Counted from the stretch's first letter, positions 15,589-23,791 are shown. The stretch: DNA of 37,880 nucleotides from an uncultured Alphaproteobacteria bacterium (GCA_902614395.1 CACMKW010000012.1:1-37880); one strand, 5' to 3'. Notes: generated by a model from the sequence alone, not told the origin. Made by a program: numbers and translations.

Positions 15589-18441
15589 TTATCCTGTTAT
15601 GGCCTCTTCATATTCATCAATTGGAGGGCAAACACAAAATAAATTTCTATCACCGTATACATTATCAATTCTACTGACTGGACTCCAGTATTTATTATTT
15701 ATTAAATAAGCATGTGGGTAGGCAGCATCTTTACGTGAATATTTGTGATCCCAATTGTCAGAAGATACTTCTTCAATTGTATGTGGGGCATTTTTTATAG
15801 GATTGTCTACTTTATCAAATTTACCATCTCTAATCATAGTGATTTCATTGTGAATAGAAATCATTGCTTCACAAAATCTATCTAGTTCTTCTTTTGATTC
15901 ACTTTCAGTAGGCTCAATCATAAGAGTACCAGGAACAGGAAAAGACATTGTAGGCGCATGAAATCCATAATCAATTAGTCTTTTAGCAATATCTTCATCT
16001 GAAATATTTAATTCTTGTTTAAATGGCCTGATATCAATAATGAATTCATGAGCTACCATATTATTCTTACCAGTATATAAAATAGGGTAATAATCTTTCA
16101 ATCTTTCTTTAATATAATTAGCATTTAATATTGCTACTTGAGTTGCTAATTTTAAACCATCGTCACCCATCATAGAAATATAAGAATATGAAATAGGTAA
16201 AATAGATGCGCTGCCCCAAGGAGCTGCAGAAACTGCCTCTTGAGTTGTTAAACCAATTTCATTTTTAAACATGGGATGTCCAGGAGCAAAATCTGCTAAA
16301 TGTTTTTTTAATCCTATAGCTCCAACTCCAGGCCCACCTCCCCCATGAGGGATACAAAATGTCTTATGCAAATTCATATGACATACATCAGGTCCAAATT
16401 TACCTGGTTTAGCTACACCAACCATTGCATTATAATTGGCACCATCTAGATACACTTGTCCTCCAGCATCATGAATTTTTTTACAAATCTCAACAATACT
16501 TTCTTCAAATACACCATGTGTTGATGGGTATGTAATCATTAAAGCAGATAATTTATCTCCTGCTTCTTTAATTTTTTTATCTAAGTGAGTTAAGTCAACG
16601 TTACCTTTATCATCACAGTTTACTATTAAAATATCCATACCACACATCTGTGCACTGGCAGGATTGGTTCCATGAGCACTTTTTGGAATTATACATATAT
16701 TTCTTTTTGTATCTGAATTTTTTTCATGATATTTTTGAATAGCTAATAAACCGGCAAACTCACCTTGTGCACCTGCATTAGGTTGAAGTGAAACTGCGTC
16801 AAAACCAGTAATATCTTTTAACATCGATATTAATTCACTCATCATTTCATTATATCCCTCACGTTGATGGGACTCTAAGAATGGATGTGCATTTGAAAAA
16901 CCCGGTAAAGTAATTGGAAGCATTTCGGATGCAGCATTTAATTTCATAGTACAAGATCCAAGAGGTATCATTGATCTATTTAAAGCAACGTCTTTGTTTT
17001 CTAGTTTTTTTAAATATCTCATCATTTCTGTTTCAGAATGATAGATATTAAATACTGGATGAGTTAAAATGTTGTCTTTTCTTTCTAAATCACTTTTGAA
17101 AATTGAATTTTCAATTTTACCCTCTATCTCTTCAGCATATATTTGAATATCATTTTCATTAAAAAATTTAATTAAATTATCTACATCTTGTAGTGATGTA
17201 GTTTCATCTAAGGAAATTGAAAAGTGATCGTCATTTACAAATCTAAAATTGATACCATTGTCTATAGATTTATTTACCCAGTATTTTGATTTTGAATCTT
17301 TTATTAATAAGGTATCAAAATAATTTTTAGATTTTACTTCAAAATTTAATATCTCTAATGATTTTTTTAGATATCTAGACTTATAGTGAATGTCATTAGC
17401 AATATTTTTTAATCTAGTTGGGCCATGATATATTGCATATGAAGCTGATATAATTGCTAATAAGGCCTGTGCAGTACATATGTTACTTGTAGCTTTTTCC
17501 CTTCTAATATGTTGCTCGCGTGTTTGAAGAGCCATTCTGTAAGATCTTTTATTAGTACGATCAACTGACACCCCAATTAGTCTTCCAGGGATCATTCTTT
17601 TGTATTCATCTAATGTTGCAAAATATGCTGCGTGAGGGCCTCCCAGACCCATTGGAACACCAAACCTTTGTGTACTCCCAACAACTATATCAGCACCAAA
17701 ATCTTTTGGGGATTTCATAACTACCAAACTCATTATATCAGCTGCTATAATTGATAACGCATCTTGTGATTTATTTATATTTATTAAATCGTTGAGATTT
17801 GCAATTTCCCCGTATGTATCTGGATTTTGAATTAAACAACCAAATGTATCATTATCTGGTTTATCAAAAATAATTTTTATACCTAAAGGCTTAGCTCTTG
17901 TTTTTAAAACAGATAGTGTTTGTGGGTGACAAGCATTTTGGACACAAAAAGTAAACTTTGCACTTTTTTTAATTTTAAAAGCCAACATCATAGCCTCAGC
18001 TGCCGCAGTACTTTCATCAAGTAAAGATGCATTTGCAATATCCATTCCAGTCAAATCAATTATCATTTGTTGAAAGTTCATTAACATTTCCAACCTGCCC
18101 TGACTTACTTCTGGTTGATAAGGTGTGTAAGCAGTATACCATCCCGGATTTTCAAGAATATTTCTTAAAATAACGCTAGGTGTAATAGTATTATAATAAC
18201 CCATTCCAATATAAGTTTTTTTGAAATTATTTTTTAAAGATAAAAGTTGAGTATTAATTTTATTAAACTCCTCAGACATCCCAGGTCTAAATTTAAGTTT
18301 ATCTTTAAAAATAATATGATTGGGTACAGTTTTTTCAATTAATTCGTCTAATGAAGAGCAATTTATTAATTTGAGCATTTCTCCAATATCTTCATTTCTA
18401 GGTCCTATATGTCTGCTAACAAATTTATCTATTTCAATCAT
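15589..18441 (-). CDS. gcvP: Glycine dehydrogenase (decarboxylating), P protein of the glycine cleavage system
   Basis: The full-length 950-residue single-chain P protein decarboxylates glycine and transfers the methylamine to lipoyl-GcvH. FVSRHIGPRNEDIGEML lies at the N-terminus, and ARRLMIPLG-equivalent text (NRSMIPLGSCTMKLNA) opens the second half. The PLP lysine (about K693) is in HMNLHKTFCIPHGGGGPG, whose glycine-rich loop is characteristic. Its ATG follows the gcvH stop with no gap, so P is translated with H. Both halves (active and inactive aminotransferase folds) are present. Expression should follow glycine through the riboswitch upstream of gcvT. Confidence 0.97.
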   Translation of the reverse strand: MIEIDKFVSRHIGPRNEDIGEMLKLINCSSLDELIEKTVPNHIIFKDKLKFRPGMSEEFNKINTQLLSLKNNFKKTYIGMGYYNTITPSVILRNILENPGWYTAYTPYQPEVSQGRLEMLMNFQQMIIDLTGMDIANASLLDESTAAAEAMMLAFKIKKSAKFTFCVQNACHPQTLSVLKTRAKPLGIKIIFDKPDNDTFGCLIQNPDTYGEIANLNDLININKSQDALSIIAADIMSLVVMKSPKDFGADIVVGSTQRFGVPMGLGGPHAAYFATLDEYKRMIPGRLIGVSVDRTNKRSYRMALQTREQHIRREKATSNICTAQALLAIISASYAIYHGPTRLKNIANDIHYKSRYLKKSLEILNFEVKSKNYFDTLLIKDSKSKYWVNKSIDNGINFRFVNDDHFSISLDETTSLQDVDNLIKFFNENDIQIYAEEIEGKIENSIFKSDLERKDNILTHPVFNIYHSETEMMRYLKKLENKDVALNRSMIPLGSCTMKLNAASEMLPITLPGFSNAHPFLESHQREGYNEMMSELISMLKDITGFDAVSLQPNAGAQGEFAGLLAIQKYHEKNSDTKRNICIIPKSAHGTNPASAQMCGMDILIVNCDDKGNVDLTHLDKKIKEAGDKLSALMITYPSTHGVFEESIVEICKKIHDAGGQVYLDGANYNAMVGVAKPGKFGPDVCHMNLHKTFCIPHGGGGPGVGAIGLKKHLADFAPGHPMFKNEIGLTTQEAVSAAPWGSASILPISYSYISMMGDDGLKLATQVAILNANYIKERLKDYYPILYTGKNNMVAHEFIIDIRPFKQELNISDEDIAKRLIDYGFHAPTMSFPVPGTLMIEPTESESKEELDRFCEAMISIHNEITMIRDGKFDKVDNPIKNAPHTIEEVSSDNWDHKYSRKDAAYPHAYLINNKYWSPVSRIDNVYGDRNLFCVCPPIDEYEEAITG

Positions 18442-18813
18442 CTATTGTTCCAAAAATTGTTTATACTCATCTTCTGACATAAGTTCTGAATATTGATTTG
18501 AATTAGAAATTTTCATTTTAAAAATCCATCCCTCATTTTCTGCATCTTGATTAATAATAGCAGCATCATTTTCAAGATTATTATTAACTTCAATTATTTC
18601 ACCATCTATTGGAGCATAAATATCAGAAGCTGCTTTTACAGATTCAACGACGCATATTTCATCTTTTGCTTTTACCGAATTTCCAACTGACGGTAATTCA
18701 ATAAACACAATATCGCCAAGAGATTCTTGGGCGTGATTGCTAATACCAATTGTAGCAATTTCATTTTCAATTGAAACCCATTCATGATCTTTTGTGTATT
18801 TTTTTTCACTCAT
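18442..18813 (-). CDS. gcvH: Glycine cleavage system H protein (lipoyl carrier)
   Basis: The 123-residue shuttle protein carries its lipoyl group on K60 in CVVESVKAASDIYAP. The N-terminus YTKDHEWVSIE and ITxHAQE-like ISNHAQESLGDIVFIELP are standard GcvH. I choose ATG 18813 over an in-frame ATG at 18825 because GGGAG (18822-18818 on the minus strand) lies 4-5 bases before it, and because it matches the family N-terminus. The start overlaps the end of gcvT by 8 bases, so T, H and P appear to be translationally coupled in that order. Confidence 0.96.
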   Translation of the reverse strand: MSEKKYTKDHEWVSIENEIATIGISNHAQESLGDIVFIELPSVGNSVKAKDEICVVESVKAASDIYAPIDGEIIEVNNNLENDAAIINQDAENEGWIFKMKISNSNQYSELMSEDEYKQFLEQ

Positions 18814-19930
18814 ATATGCTCCCATTTTTTTTATAATTTTTTTTTACAAAAGGTAGATTATTAATTTTAACTAATTCTAATTTTTTTCTAATTTCACAAA
18901 AAATTGGATTATCTGTATTAAATTCAGATATTATATAACCAATAGCAATAGATTTGTTTAGATTAGGAGAAAAACATCCACTTGTAATTTTGCCAATTTC
19001 ATTATTATTATTATCGAATAATGTCATTCCATCTCTTAGCATTGATTTACTGGTAGAAATTAAACCTATTTTTTTATTAGATAGTTTATTTTTTAATTGA
19101 TCAGATAAAACTTTATTTCCATTTAAATTTTCATCTTCTAATCTTTCCTTATCTAAGGCCCATGATAAACCAGCTTCAATTGGTGTAATTTTTTCATTTA
19201 ATTCATGGCCATATAAACTTAATCCAGCTTCGAGTCTTAATGAATCTCTAGAACCTAATCCACAAAGCATTGTATTTTCATTTTTAAGTAAATGAGTAAT
19301 TAAATTTTCTGCACTTTCATTTGGAATAGAAAGTTCAAAACCATCTTCACCAGTATAACCTGATCTACTTACTATTATTTCATTGTTATTGTATTTACTT
19401 ATTAAAATATCAAAAAAATTCATATTATTTGGAATATCAATAATATTTTTTAAAACATTAATAGAATCAGGTCCTTGGATTGCGAATAAACAATTTTTTT
19501 TATAAATTTTTTCTGCATTAGGAGCACAAGAAATAAATATTTCTTCGTCTTCTTTTTTTTGAGATGCATTATAAACAATATATAAATATGACTTATCTTC
19601 AATATCAATATTTGAAATAATAAGATCATCAATAACACCTCCATCTTTATTGAGCAAAAATGAATAATGCGATCTATTTTTAGTTAATTTTTTTAATTGT
19701 AATGGGATATATTTTTCTAATTTATGTAAATAAGATTCATTATTTTCAATTAAAATTTGCCCCATATGACTAACATCAAAAATACCAGAATGATTTCTAA
19801 CGTTTTTGTGTTCATTAATTATTCCAGTTTTATAATTAATAGGCATATTAAAACCTGCAAATGGCAATATCTTCGCACCATTATTTTGATGAAAATTTTT
19901 CAGCGGAATGTCTATTGGTAACTGGTTCAA
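18806..19930 (-). CDS. gcvT: Aminomethyltransferase, T protein of the glycine cleavage system, TTG start
   Basis: The 374-residue enzyme releases ammonia and forms methylene-tetrahydrofolate. Family motifs are ILPFAGFNMPINY (21-33), GIFDVSHMGQI (49-59) and NKDGGVIDDLIISN (94-107) with the catalytic aspartate at 101; SRSGYTGEDGFELS follows. No ATG fits the expected N-terminus. The reading frame opens with TTG at 19930, preceded by GGAGA with a 6-base spacing. The first internal Met (about residue 29) would delete part of the folate domain, so TTG is well supported. It is the first gene after the tandem glycine riboswitch. Confidence 0.95.
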   Translation of the reverse strand: MNQLPIDIPLKNFHQNNGAKILPFAGFNMPINYKTGIINEHKNVRNHSGIFDVSHMGQILIENNESYLHKLEKYIPLQLKKLTKNRSHYSFLLNKDGGVIDDLIISNIDIEDKSYLYIVYNASQKKEDEEIFISCAPNAEKIYKKNCLFAIQGPDSINVLKNIIDIPNNMNFFDILISKYNNNEIIVSRSGYTGEDGFELSIPNESAENLITHLLKNENTMLCGLGSRDSLRLEAGLSLYGHELNEKITPIEAGLSWALDKERLEDENLNGNKVLSDQLKNKLSNKKIGLISTSKSMLRDGMTLFDNNNNEIGKITSGCFSPNLNKSIAIGYIISEFNTDNPIFCEIRKKLELVKINNLPFVKKNYKKNGSIYE

Positions 19931-19935
19931 ATAAA

Positions 19936-19941
19936 TTCTCC
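19936..19941 (-). promoter_or_regulatory. Shine-Dalgarno that decides the gcvT TTG start
   Basis: On the minus strand GGAGA lies 6 bases before TTG 19930. It lies about 10 bases after the closing stem of riboswitch aptamer 2, close enough for glycine binding to control ribosome access. No U-rich terminator hairpin is visible between aptamer and gene, favouring translational rather than transcriptional control (inference). Confidence 0.7.
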
Positions 19942-19950
19942 AAGCTACCC

Positions 19951-20089
19951 CTCTGTCTTTTTACCTGAGAGCTTTTCACCTTCGGTAGAGCTAAATGCTC
20001 TTTTCCAGAGTTTTTCTTTAACGGTCCATTGTGCCTGAGAGTTTCCGGGTCGTTGCTCCTTCGGCTCTGAAATTTCAGTATCTCCCGTT
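19951..20089 (-). promoter_or_regulatory. Tandem glycine riboswitch (gcvT element, two aptamers)
   Basis: Reading the minus strand, aptamer 1 spans 20089-20020. It is closed by AACGG with CCGTT and contains the conserved GAGCCGAAGGAGCAA-like core and CTCTCAGGCA. A 9-base A-rich linker follows. Aptamer 2 spans 20010-19951, closed by CTCTG with CAGAG, with TACCGAAGGTGAAAAG and CTCTCAGGTAAAA. Two CTCTCAGG copies and two CCGAAGG copies in this order, upstream of gcvT, are the hallmark of the cooperative glycine sensor. In this family glycine usually turns expression of the cleavage genes on. Identification comes from motif recognition; no covariance search was run. Confidence 0.95.
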
Positions 20090-20094
20090 AATTA

Positions 20095-20123
20095 TTTGTA
20101 TACTTATTTTTATAATTTAACAA
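20095..20123 (-). promoter_or_regulatory. Probable promoter of the gcvTHP operon
   Basis: TTGTTA (20123-20118) and TACAAA (20100-20095) are separated by 17 bases on the minus strand. Transcription would start near 20088, exactly at the 5' stem of the first glycine aptamer, which supports the call despite imperfect hexamers. The -35 abuts the last codon of the deaminase gene. Confidence 0.55.
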
Positions 20124-20696
20124 TTAATTTAGAGGTATTTTATTATCAATTTTTGATTTTTGATAAATTTCTGACATTTTTTGGTACTCTTCTTTGATCT
20201 GATAAATTTTATCTAATAATGAGTCCTCTAGGCCTAATCTTTTAATTTCTGATAAAATTGAGTAACTCTCCCAATAATCATTATTAATATTGTATTTACC
20301 ATCTTTGATCTTAAACACCTCCGTCAAAATTTTAAGATCGTGCGGAATATGAAAACCTTCTTTTGTGTCAGTATAGGAAAAAAAATAATAAAAATTATCA
20401 AATCCGGCCCACGTTATAGCTGATAAACACATAGAACAAGGCTGATGAGTACTTATGAAATAATAATCTTTTGTATTAAATAGTTTTTTTTCAAATAAAT
20501 TAAAAAGAGTTGAAATTTCTCCATGAAATAAAGGATTTTTGATTTCCTGGTTTGTACCTAGACAAACAATACTTAGGTCAGATTTTTTAACAATAAATCC
20601 GCCAAATATTTTATTTCCTTCATTAATTGAAATTTTTGTTAATGGGATGAGATCATCTAAAATAACATCTAAAATTCTTTCATAATTTGTTATCAT
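20124..20696 (-). CDS. Cytidine/deoxycytidylate deaminase-family zinc enzyme (cytosine deaminase-like)
   Basis: The 190-residue protein contains the zinc-binding signature of the CDA fold: FHGEISTLF with H58 and the proton-shuttling E60, then STHQPCSMCLSAI with C87 and C90. The HGEISTL form, in place of the HAE of TadA and guanine deaminase, resembles fungal-type cytosine deaminase, so free cytosine or a related base is a plausible substrate; tRNA adenosine editing is less likely. There is no signal peptide. It is flanked by two regulatory RNAs: the glycine riboswitch promoter lies immediately after its stop, and the hairpin element at 20742-20856 ends about 45 bases before its ATG. Substrate assignment is inference. 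Confidence 0.72.
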   Translation of the reverse strand: MITNYERILDVILDDLIPLTKISINEGNKIFGGFIVKKSDLSIVCLGTNQEIKNPLFHGEISTLFNLFEKKLFNTKDYYFISTHQPCSMCLSAITWAGFDNFYYFFSYTDTKEGFHIPHDLKILTEVFKIKDGKYNINNDYWESYSILSEIKRLGLEDSLLDKIYQIKEEYQKMSEIYQKSKIDNKIPLN

Positions 20697-20740
20697 TATG
20701 AAATGTCTGATACTTTATTTATTAGATTTGTCCATAAAAC

Positions 20741-20774
20741 AAAAAAAAAGGACCCAGCAAGCTAGGTCCTTTTT
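20741..20774 (-). terminator. Rho-independent terminator of the hairpin RNA
   Basis: AAAAAGGACC pairs with GGTCCTTTTT across a 10-base loop. On the minus strand the hairpin is followed by a run of nine U residues, versus only five on the plus strand, so it terminates leftward transcription best. It could also act weakly in the other direction. Confidence 0.75.
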
Positions 20775-20856
20775 GTGTATCGTGCATTTCCTCCCGATAC
20801 AATTTAATAATCGTTTCCTTTTATTAAATTGATTATTACCTTTGCGTGTAATAATT
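20742..20856 (-). ncRNA. Predicted structured RNA: three perfect hairpins plus terminator (small RNA or leader of the deaminase gene)
   Basis: On the minus strand, in order: hairpin A pairs 20855-20848 with 20839-20832 (8 bp, loop ACGCAAAG). Hairpin B pairs 20830-20821 with 20810-20801 (10 bp, loop AAGGAAACGA). Hairpin C pairs 20800-20795 with 20782-20777 (6-7 bp, loop GGAGGAAATGCA). A rho-independent terminator follows at 20774-20742. All stems are perfect. The loops of B and C share AGGAAA-Y-G. A promoter-like sequence places transcription start near 20856, giving an RNA of about 115 bases. Exposed GGA loops could bind a CsrA-like protein or CU-rich messages. The alternative is a 5' leader with attenuation for the deaminase gene 45 bases downstream. 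I do not recognise a named family. Confidence 0.6.
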
Positions 20857-20862
20857 AAAAAT

Positions 20863-20891
20863 AATTTATCTATTTGTTATTTATCAATCAA
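20863..20891 (-). promoter_or_regulatory. Candidate promoter of the hairpin RNA
   Basis: TTGATT (20891-20886), 17-base spacer, TAAATT (20868-20863) on the minus strand. A start 7 bases on would fall at 20856, one base before hairpin A. The fit of promoter, structure and terminator is the main support; each hexamer alone would be weak in such AT-rich DNA. Confidence 0.4.
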
Positions 20892-20976
20892 TAAAAAAAT
20901 GTATTTTTAAAACTAATTAATCTTTTTTTGTTGATATCTTTGTTAGTAAAATGTGCAAAATTAAATTTGATTAAAA

Positions 20977-22083
20977 ATGAGTAAAAATTCAAAACTTAAT
21001 GTCTTAGGAGTTATGACAGGCACATCAATGGATGGCGTTGATATCAGTTTGATTAAAACAAATGGGACTGATTTTGTAAAAATTAAGTGTGAGAAATCAT
21101 ATAAATTTGATAAAAATTATCAAAATACAATAAACAATCTAATATTAAATAAACCAAAAACTAATAATAAAATTAAAGAATATTTTTTAAAAGAAGATGA
21201 TTTCGTTACAGATATTTTAGAAAAAAAAATAATTTTGTTTCTTAAACAAAAAAAAATTAATAAAAAAAATATCGATTTAATATCAATTAGTGGACAGACT
21301 GTTTATCACGACCCATCAAATAAAATATCAATACAGTTAGGAAATGGAAACAAAATTGCAAAAAATCTTAAAGTTAAAACTATAAGTAATTTAAGAGATA
21401 ATGATATTAAAAATGGTGGTCAGGGGGCACCAATTGGATCATATTATCATAAGTTTTTAATACAAAAATTTAAGGAAAAAGCGATTATAGTAAATCTTGG
21501 GGGTATAGCAAATTTTTCAACTGTAGTTTCAAGAACATTATTATCATCAGATATAGGGCCTGCAAATTGCTTAAGTGATGATCTTTGCAATTATTTTTTT
21601 AAAAAAAAATTTGATAATGATGGAAATTATGCAAGAAAAGGTAAGATTGATAATAAATTAATCGAAAAATTTAAAAAAGATAAATTCTTTAAGAAAAAGT
21701 TTCCAAAATCATTAGATAGAAATTATTTTAGAAATTATTTTAATAAGCTAATTAAATTGAATAAATATGATGCACTAATGACTGCTAACTACATGACTTA
21801 TATTGGATTTAAAGAATTATTAAAAAATAAAAACTTTAAGATTGAAAAAATTTTACTTACTGGAGGAGGTAGAAAAAATAAATTACTCAAAGAAATATTA
21901 ATGAAAAAACTGAATAAAAAAATTGAACTTATTGATAAATATAAAATAAATGGTGATTTAGTAGAAGCTCAAATGTTTGCGTATATTGGTATGAGATCAT
22001 TTAAAAATTTAGAAATAAGTAATAAAAATACTACAGGTGTGAAAAAAAATTTAAGTGGTGGTATTTTATATTTTCCAGATTAA
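20977..22083 (+). CDS. anmK: Anhydro-N-acetylmuramic acid kinase
   Basis: The 368-residue ASKHA-fold kinase converts recycled 1,6-anhydro-MurNAc to MurNAc-6-phosphate. GVMTGTSMDGVD at 11-22 is the phosphate-1 loop. The ribosyl and catalytic parts follow with ISGQTVYHDP, IQLGNGNKIA, VNLGGIANFS and SSDIGPANCL, then the adenosine motif LLTGGGRKNKLL. Length is normal for the family. It starts at ATG 20977 without a clear Shine-Dalgarno. Its stop shares the bases TTAA with the convergent dehydratase gene. The gene indicates cell-wall recycling, although nagZ is not in its usual neighbourhood in the scpAB cluster of this window. Confidence 0.92.
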   Translation: MSKNSKLNVLGVMTGTSMDGVDISLIKTNGTDFVKIKCEKSYKFDKNYQNTINNLILNKPKTNNKIKEYFLKEDDFVTDILEKKIILFLKQKKINKKNIDLISISGQTVYHDPSNKISIQLGNGNKIAKNLKVKTISNLRDNDIKNGGQGAPIGSYYHKFLIQKFKEKAIIVNLGGIANFSTVVSRTLLSSDIGPANCLSDDLCNYFFKKKFDNDGNYARKGKIDNKLIEKFKKDKFFKKKFPKSLDRNYFRNYFNKLIKLNKYDALMTANYMTYIGFKELLKNKNFKIEKILLTGGGRKNKLLKEILMKKLNKKIELIDKYKINGDLVEAQMFAYIGMRSFKNLEISNKNTTGVKKNLSGGILYFPD

Positions 22084-23051
22084 TTAGTTAAATCTGACCA
22101 AGTTTTTTTATCAATATTTGAACCACACAATATTACCATTGTATTTTTGCCAATAAACTTATTATTGATTTTATATTTTAAAGCAGCAAGTCCAGCAACA
22201 CATGCGGGCTCAAGAAATAACTTAAATTTTGTATAACAAAAAACCATAAATTTTTTCATTTGATCATCAGAAACAGTTACCATTTCATCAATTACTTCTT
22301 TTGCTACATCAAAAGAATATTGCATATGCAAAGGTGCTGAAAGACTGTCAGCAATACTATTTACATTAACATTATTTAGTGGTTTGTTAGCTCTTAAACT
22401 TTGATTTAAACCATTAGCATTTTCAGGTTCAACACCAATAATTTTAATCTTAGGATAAAATTGTTTTATATACGATGAAACACCGCTTATTAAACCTCCT
22501 CCTCCAACTGAAATTAGTAAATTGTCAATTTTAGTATTGATTGATTTTAAATATTCTACAATTTCTAACCCCAAGGTAGCACTACCTTGTAATGTCAATG
22601 GGCCGTCAAAAGGATGAATAAAATAGTAACCTTCATTTTTAGCATTTTCAGCATCAAGAAAAGCTTGTTTTGGATTTGTAAAGATAATGTTAGCACCATA
22701 ATTTTTACAAGTTTGAACTCTATATTTATTTGCACTCTCGTATAAGAAAATTTTATTTTTCAATTTAAATTGGTTAGCCACAAATGAAGCAGCGATTGCA
22801 TGATTTCCAGCACTTACTGCTGTAATTCCTTTATTAAATTTATTCTGATCTTGAGAAATTATATTATTAATAGCACCTCTTGCCTTAAATGAACCAGATT
22901 TTTGTAAAAATTCGCATTTAAAAAATAAATTAGTAGAAAAATAATTATCAATATCATCAGTACACTTTAAAAAAGGGGTTTGATTAATAAATGGTCTAAT
23001 TTTTTTATAAATTTTACTAACATTATCGAAAGATAAATCTTTAGGTATCAA
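22080..23051 (-). CDS. Threonine/serine dehydratase-like PLP enzyme (serine racemase/catabolic dehydratase type), TTG start
   Basis: The 323-residue fold-type II PLP enzyme has the Schiff-base lysine K56 in KSGSFKARGA, SAGNHAIAA (80-88) contacting the substrate carboxylate, and the phosphate loop SVGGGGLISG (181-190). It lacks the C-terminal ACT regulatory domain of biosynthetic IlvA. It therefore more likely makes 2-oxobutyrate or pyruvate catabolically, racemises serine, or acts on a hydroxy-amino acid such as hydroxyaspartate. The frame begins with TTG at 23051, which overlaps the TGA of the djlA-like gene and has GAGGAA a few bases upstream; no ATG is suitably placed. It is the last gene of a four-gene leftward run. 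Confidence 0.85.
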   Translation of the reverse strand: MIPKDLSFDNVSKIYKKIRPFINQTPFLKCTDDIDNYFSTNLFFKCEFLQKSGSFKARGAINNIISQDQNKFNKGITAVSAGNHAIAASFVANQFKLKNKIFLYESANKYRVQTCKNYGANIIFTNPKQAFLDAENAKNEGYYFIHPFDGPLTLQGSATLGLEIVEYLKSINTKIDNLLISVGGGGLISGVSSYIKQFYPKIKIIGVEPENANGLNQSLRANKPLNNVNVNSIADSLSAPLHMQYSFDVAKEVIDEMVTVSDDQMKKFMVFCYTKFKLFLEPACVAGLAALKYKINNKFIGKNTMVILCGSNIDKKTWSDLTN

Positions 23052-23791
23052 GAAATTCCTCTAATTTCTTTAATTTTATCATAAGCAATATTAATAGCTG
23101 CTAATTCTTTATTAGATTGTTTTATAAATTCTTTAGGCATACCTTTGGCAATTAAATTATCTGGGTGATGTTCTTTATTTAATTTGATCCATTTTTTTCT
23201 TATCTCATCATCAGTGCTCGATCTATTCACACCCAATATTTTGTAAGGGTCAGATTCACTGTTTTTTAAATTTGATTGGAAAATTCTTTGGAAATCTTTT
23301 TCACTAAATTTAAATGATTTAGAAATTGATCTTAAAAAATCTATTTCGCTAATAGATACCTTTCCATCAGATGCAGCAATATAAAATAAATTATTTAATA
23401 ATTCTTCCAATAAAATTTTATTAGCTGAAAATAAATCCCCTACTTGATTTGCTATTTGTTTATAGCCGTACGTATCTTTTTTTGCCTCATTAAATATTTT
23501 TGCAACTTTAGGAATTTCAGATTTTGGTACTTTAAATTTTTCTTTAAATGCTCTGATCTCATCATCTGATACCACTCCATCTGATTTTGCTAATTTTGCA
23601 GCTAATATAATAAAACTTAATGTAAATATTTGTTGTTTTTGATTATTGTTGATTCGATTAAAGTTAAATGAAGATTGTGATTTAGATCTTTTGTCAAAAG
23701 CACGTCCAGCCATTACACCTAAGATTGCACCTATAGGTCCACCTAAAGCAAATCCTGCTGCTCCACCTATAACTCTTCCCCAAATACTCAT
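23048..23791 (-). CDS. djlA: DjlA-like J-domain co-chaperone with TerB domain
   Basis: The 247-residue protein has three parts. A glycine-rich hydrophobic N-terminus (GGAAGFALGGPIGAILGVMAG, written here only as its character, residues 9-29) probably sits in the membrane. A TerB-like helical domain (about 48-160) contains AKSDGVVSDDEIRAF and AASDGKVSISEIDFL. A C-terminal J domain (about 178-247) begins DPYKILGV and carries the HPD motif in KEHHPDN. The J domain stimulates DnaK. The ATG overlaps the EF-hand gene's TGA as ATGA. Domain order matches DjlA of proteobacteria, although the N-terminal anchor differs from the enterobacterial single helix. Confidence 0.88.
   Translation of the reverse strand: MSIWGRVIGGAAGFALGGPIGAILGVMAGRAFDKRSKSQSSFNFNRINNNQKQQIFTLSFIILAAKLAKSDGVVSDDEIRAFKEKFKVPKSEIPKVAKIFNEAKKDTYGYKQIANQVGDLFSANKILLEELLNNLFYIAASDGKVSISEIDFLRSISKSFKFSEKDFQRIFQSNLKNSESDPYKILGVNRSSTDDEIRKKWIKLNKEHHPDNLIAKGMPKEFIKQSNKELAAINIAYDKIKEIRGIS

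Noticed and set aside
20722-20787. A 21-codon reading frame on the minus strand beginning at the ATG inside hairpin loop C, behind GGAGG.
   Set aside because: The Shine-Dalgarno-like GGAGG is only 2 bases from the ATG, and the frame runs through the terminator stem and its U-run. The structure explains the sequence better than a peptide does.
20745-20855. The three hairpins read on the plus strand as an anti-Shine-Dalgarno (CCUCC-loop) small RNA.
   Set aside because: No U-run or terminator follows the last hairpin on the plus strand, whereas the minus strand has a nine-U terminator in the right place.
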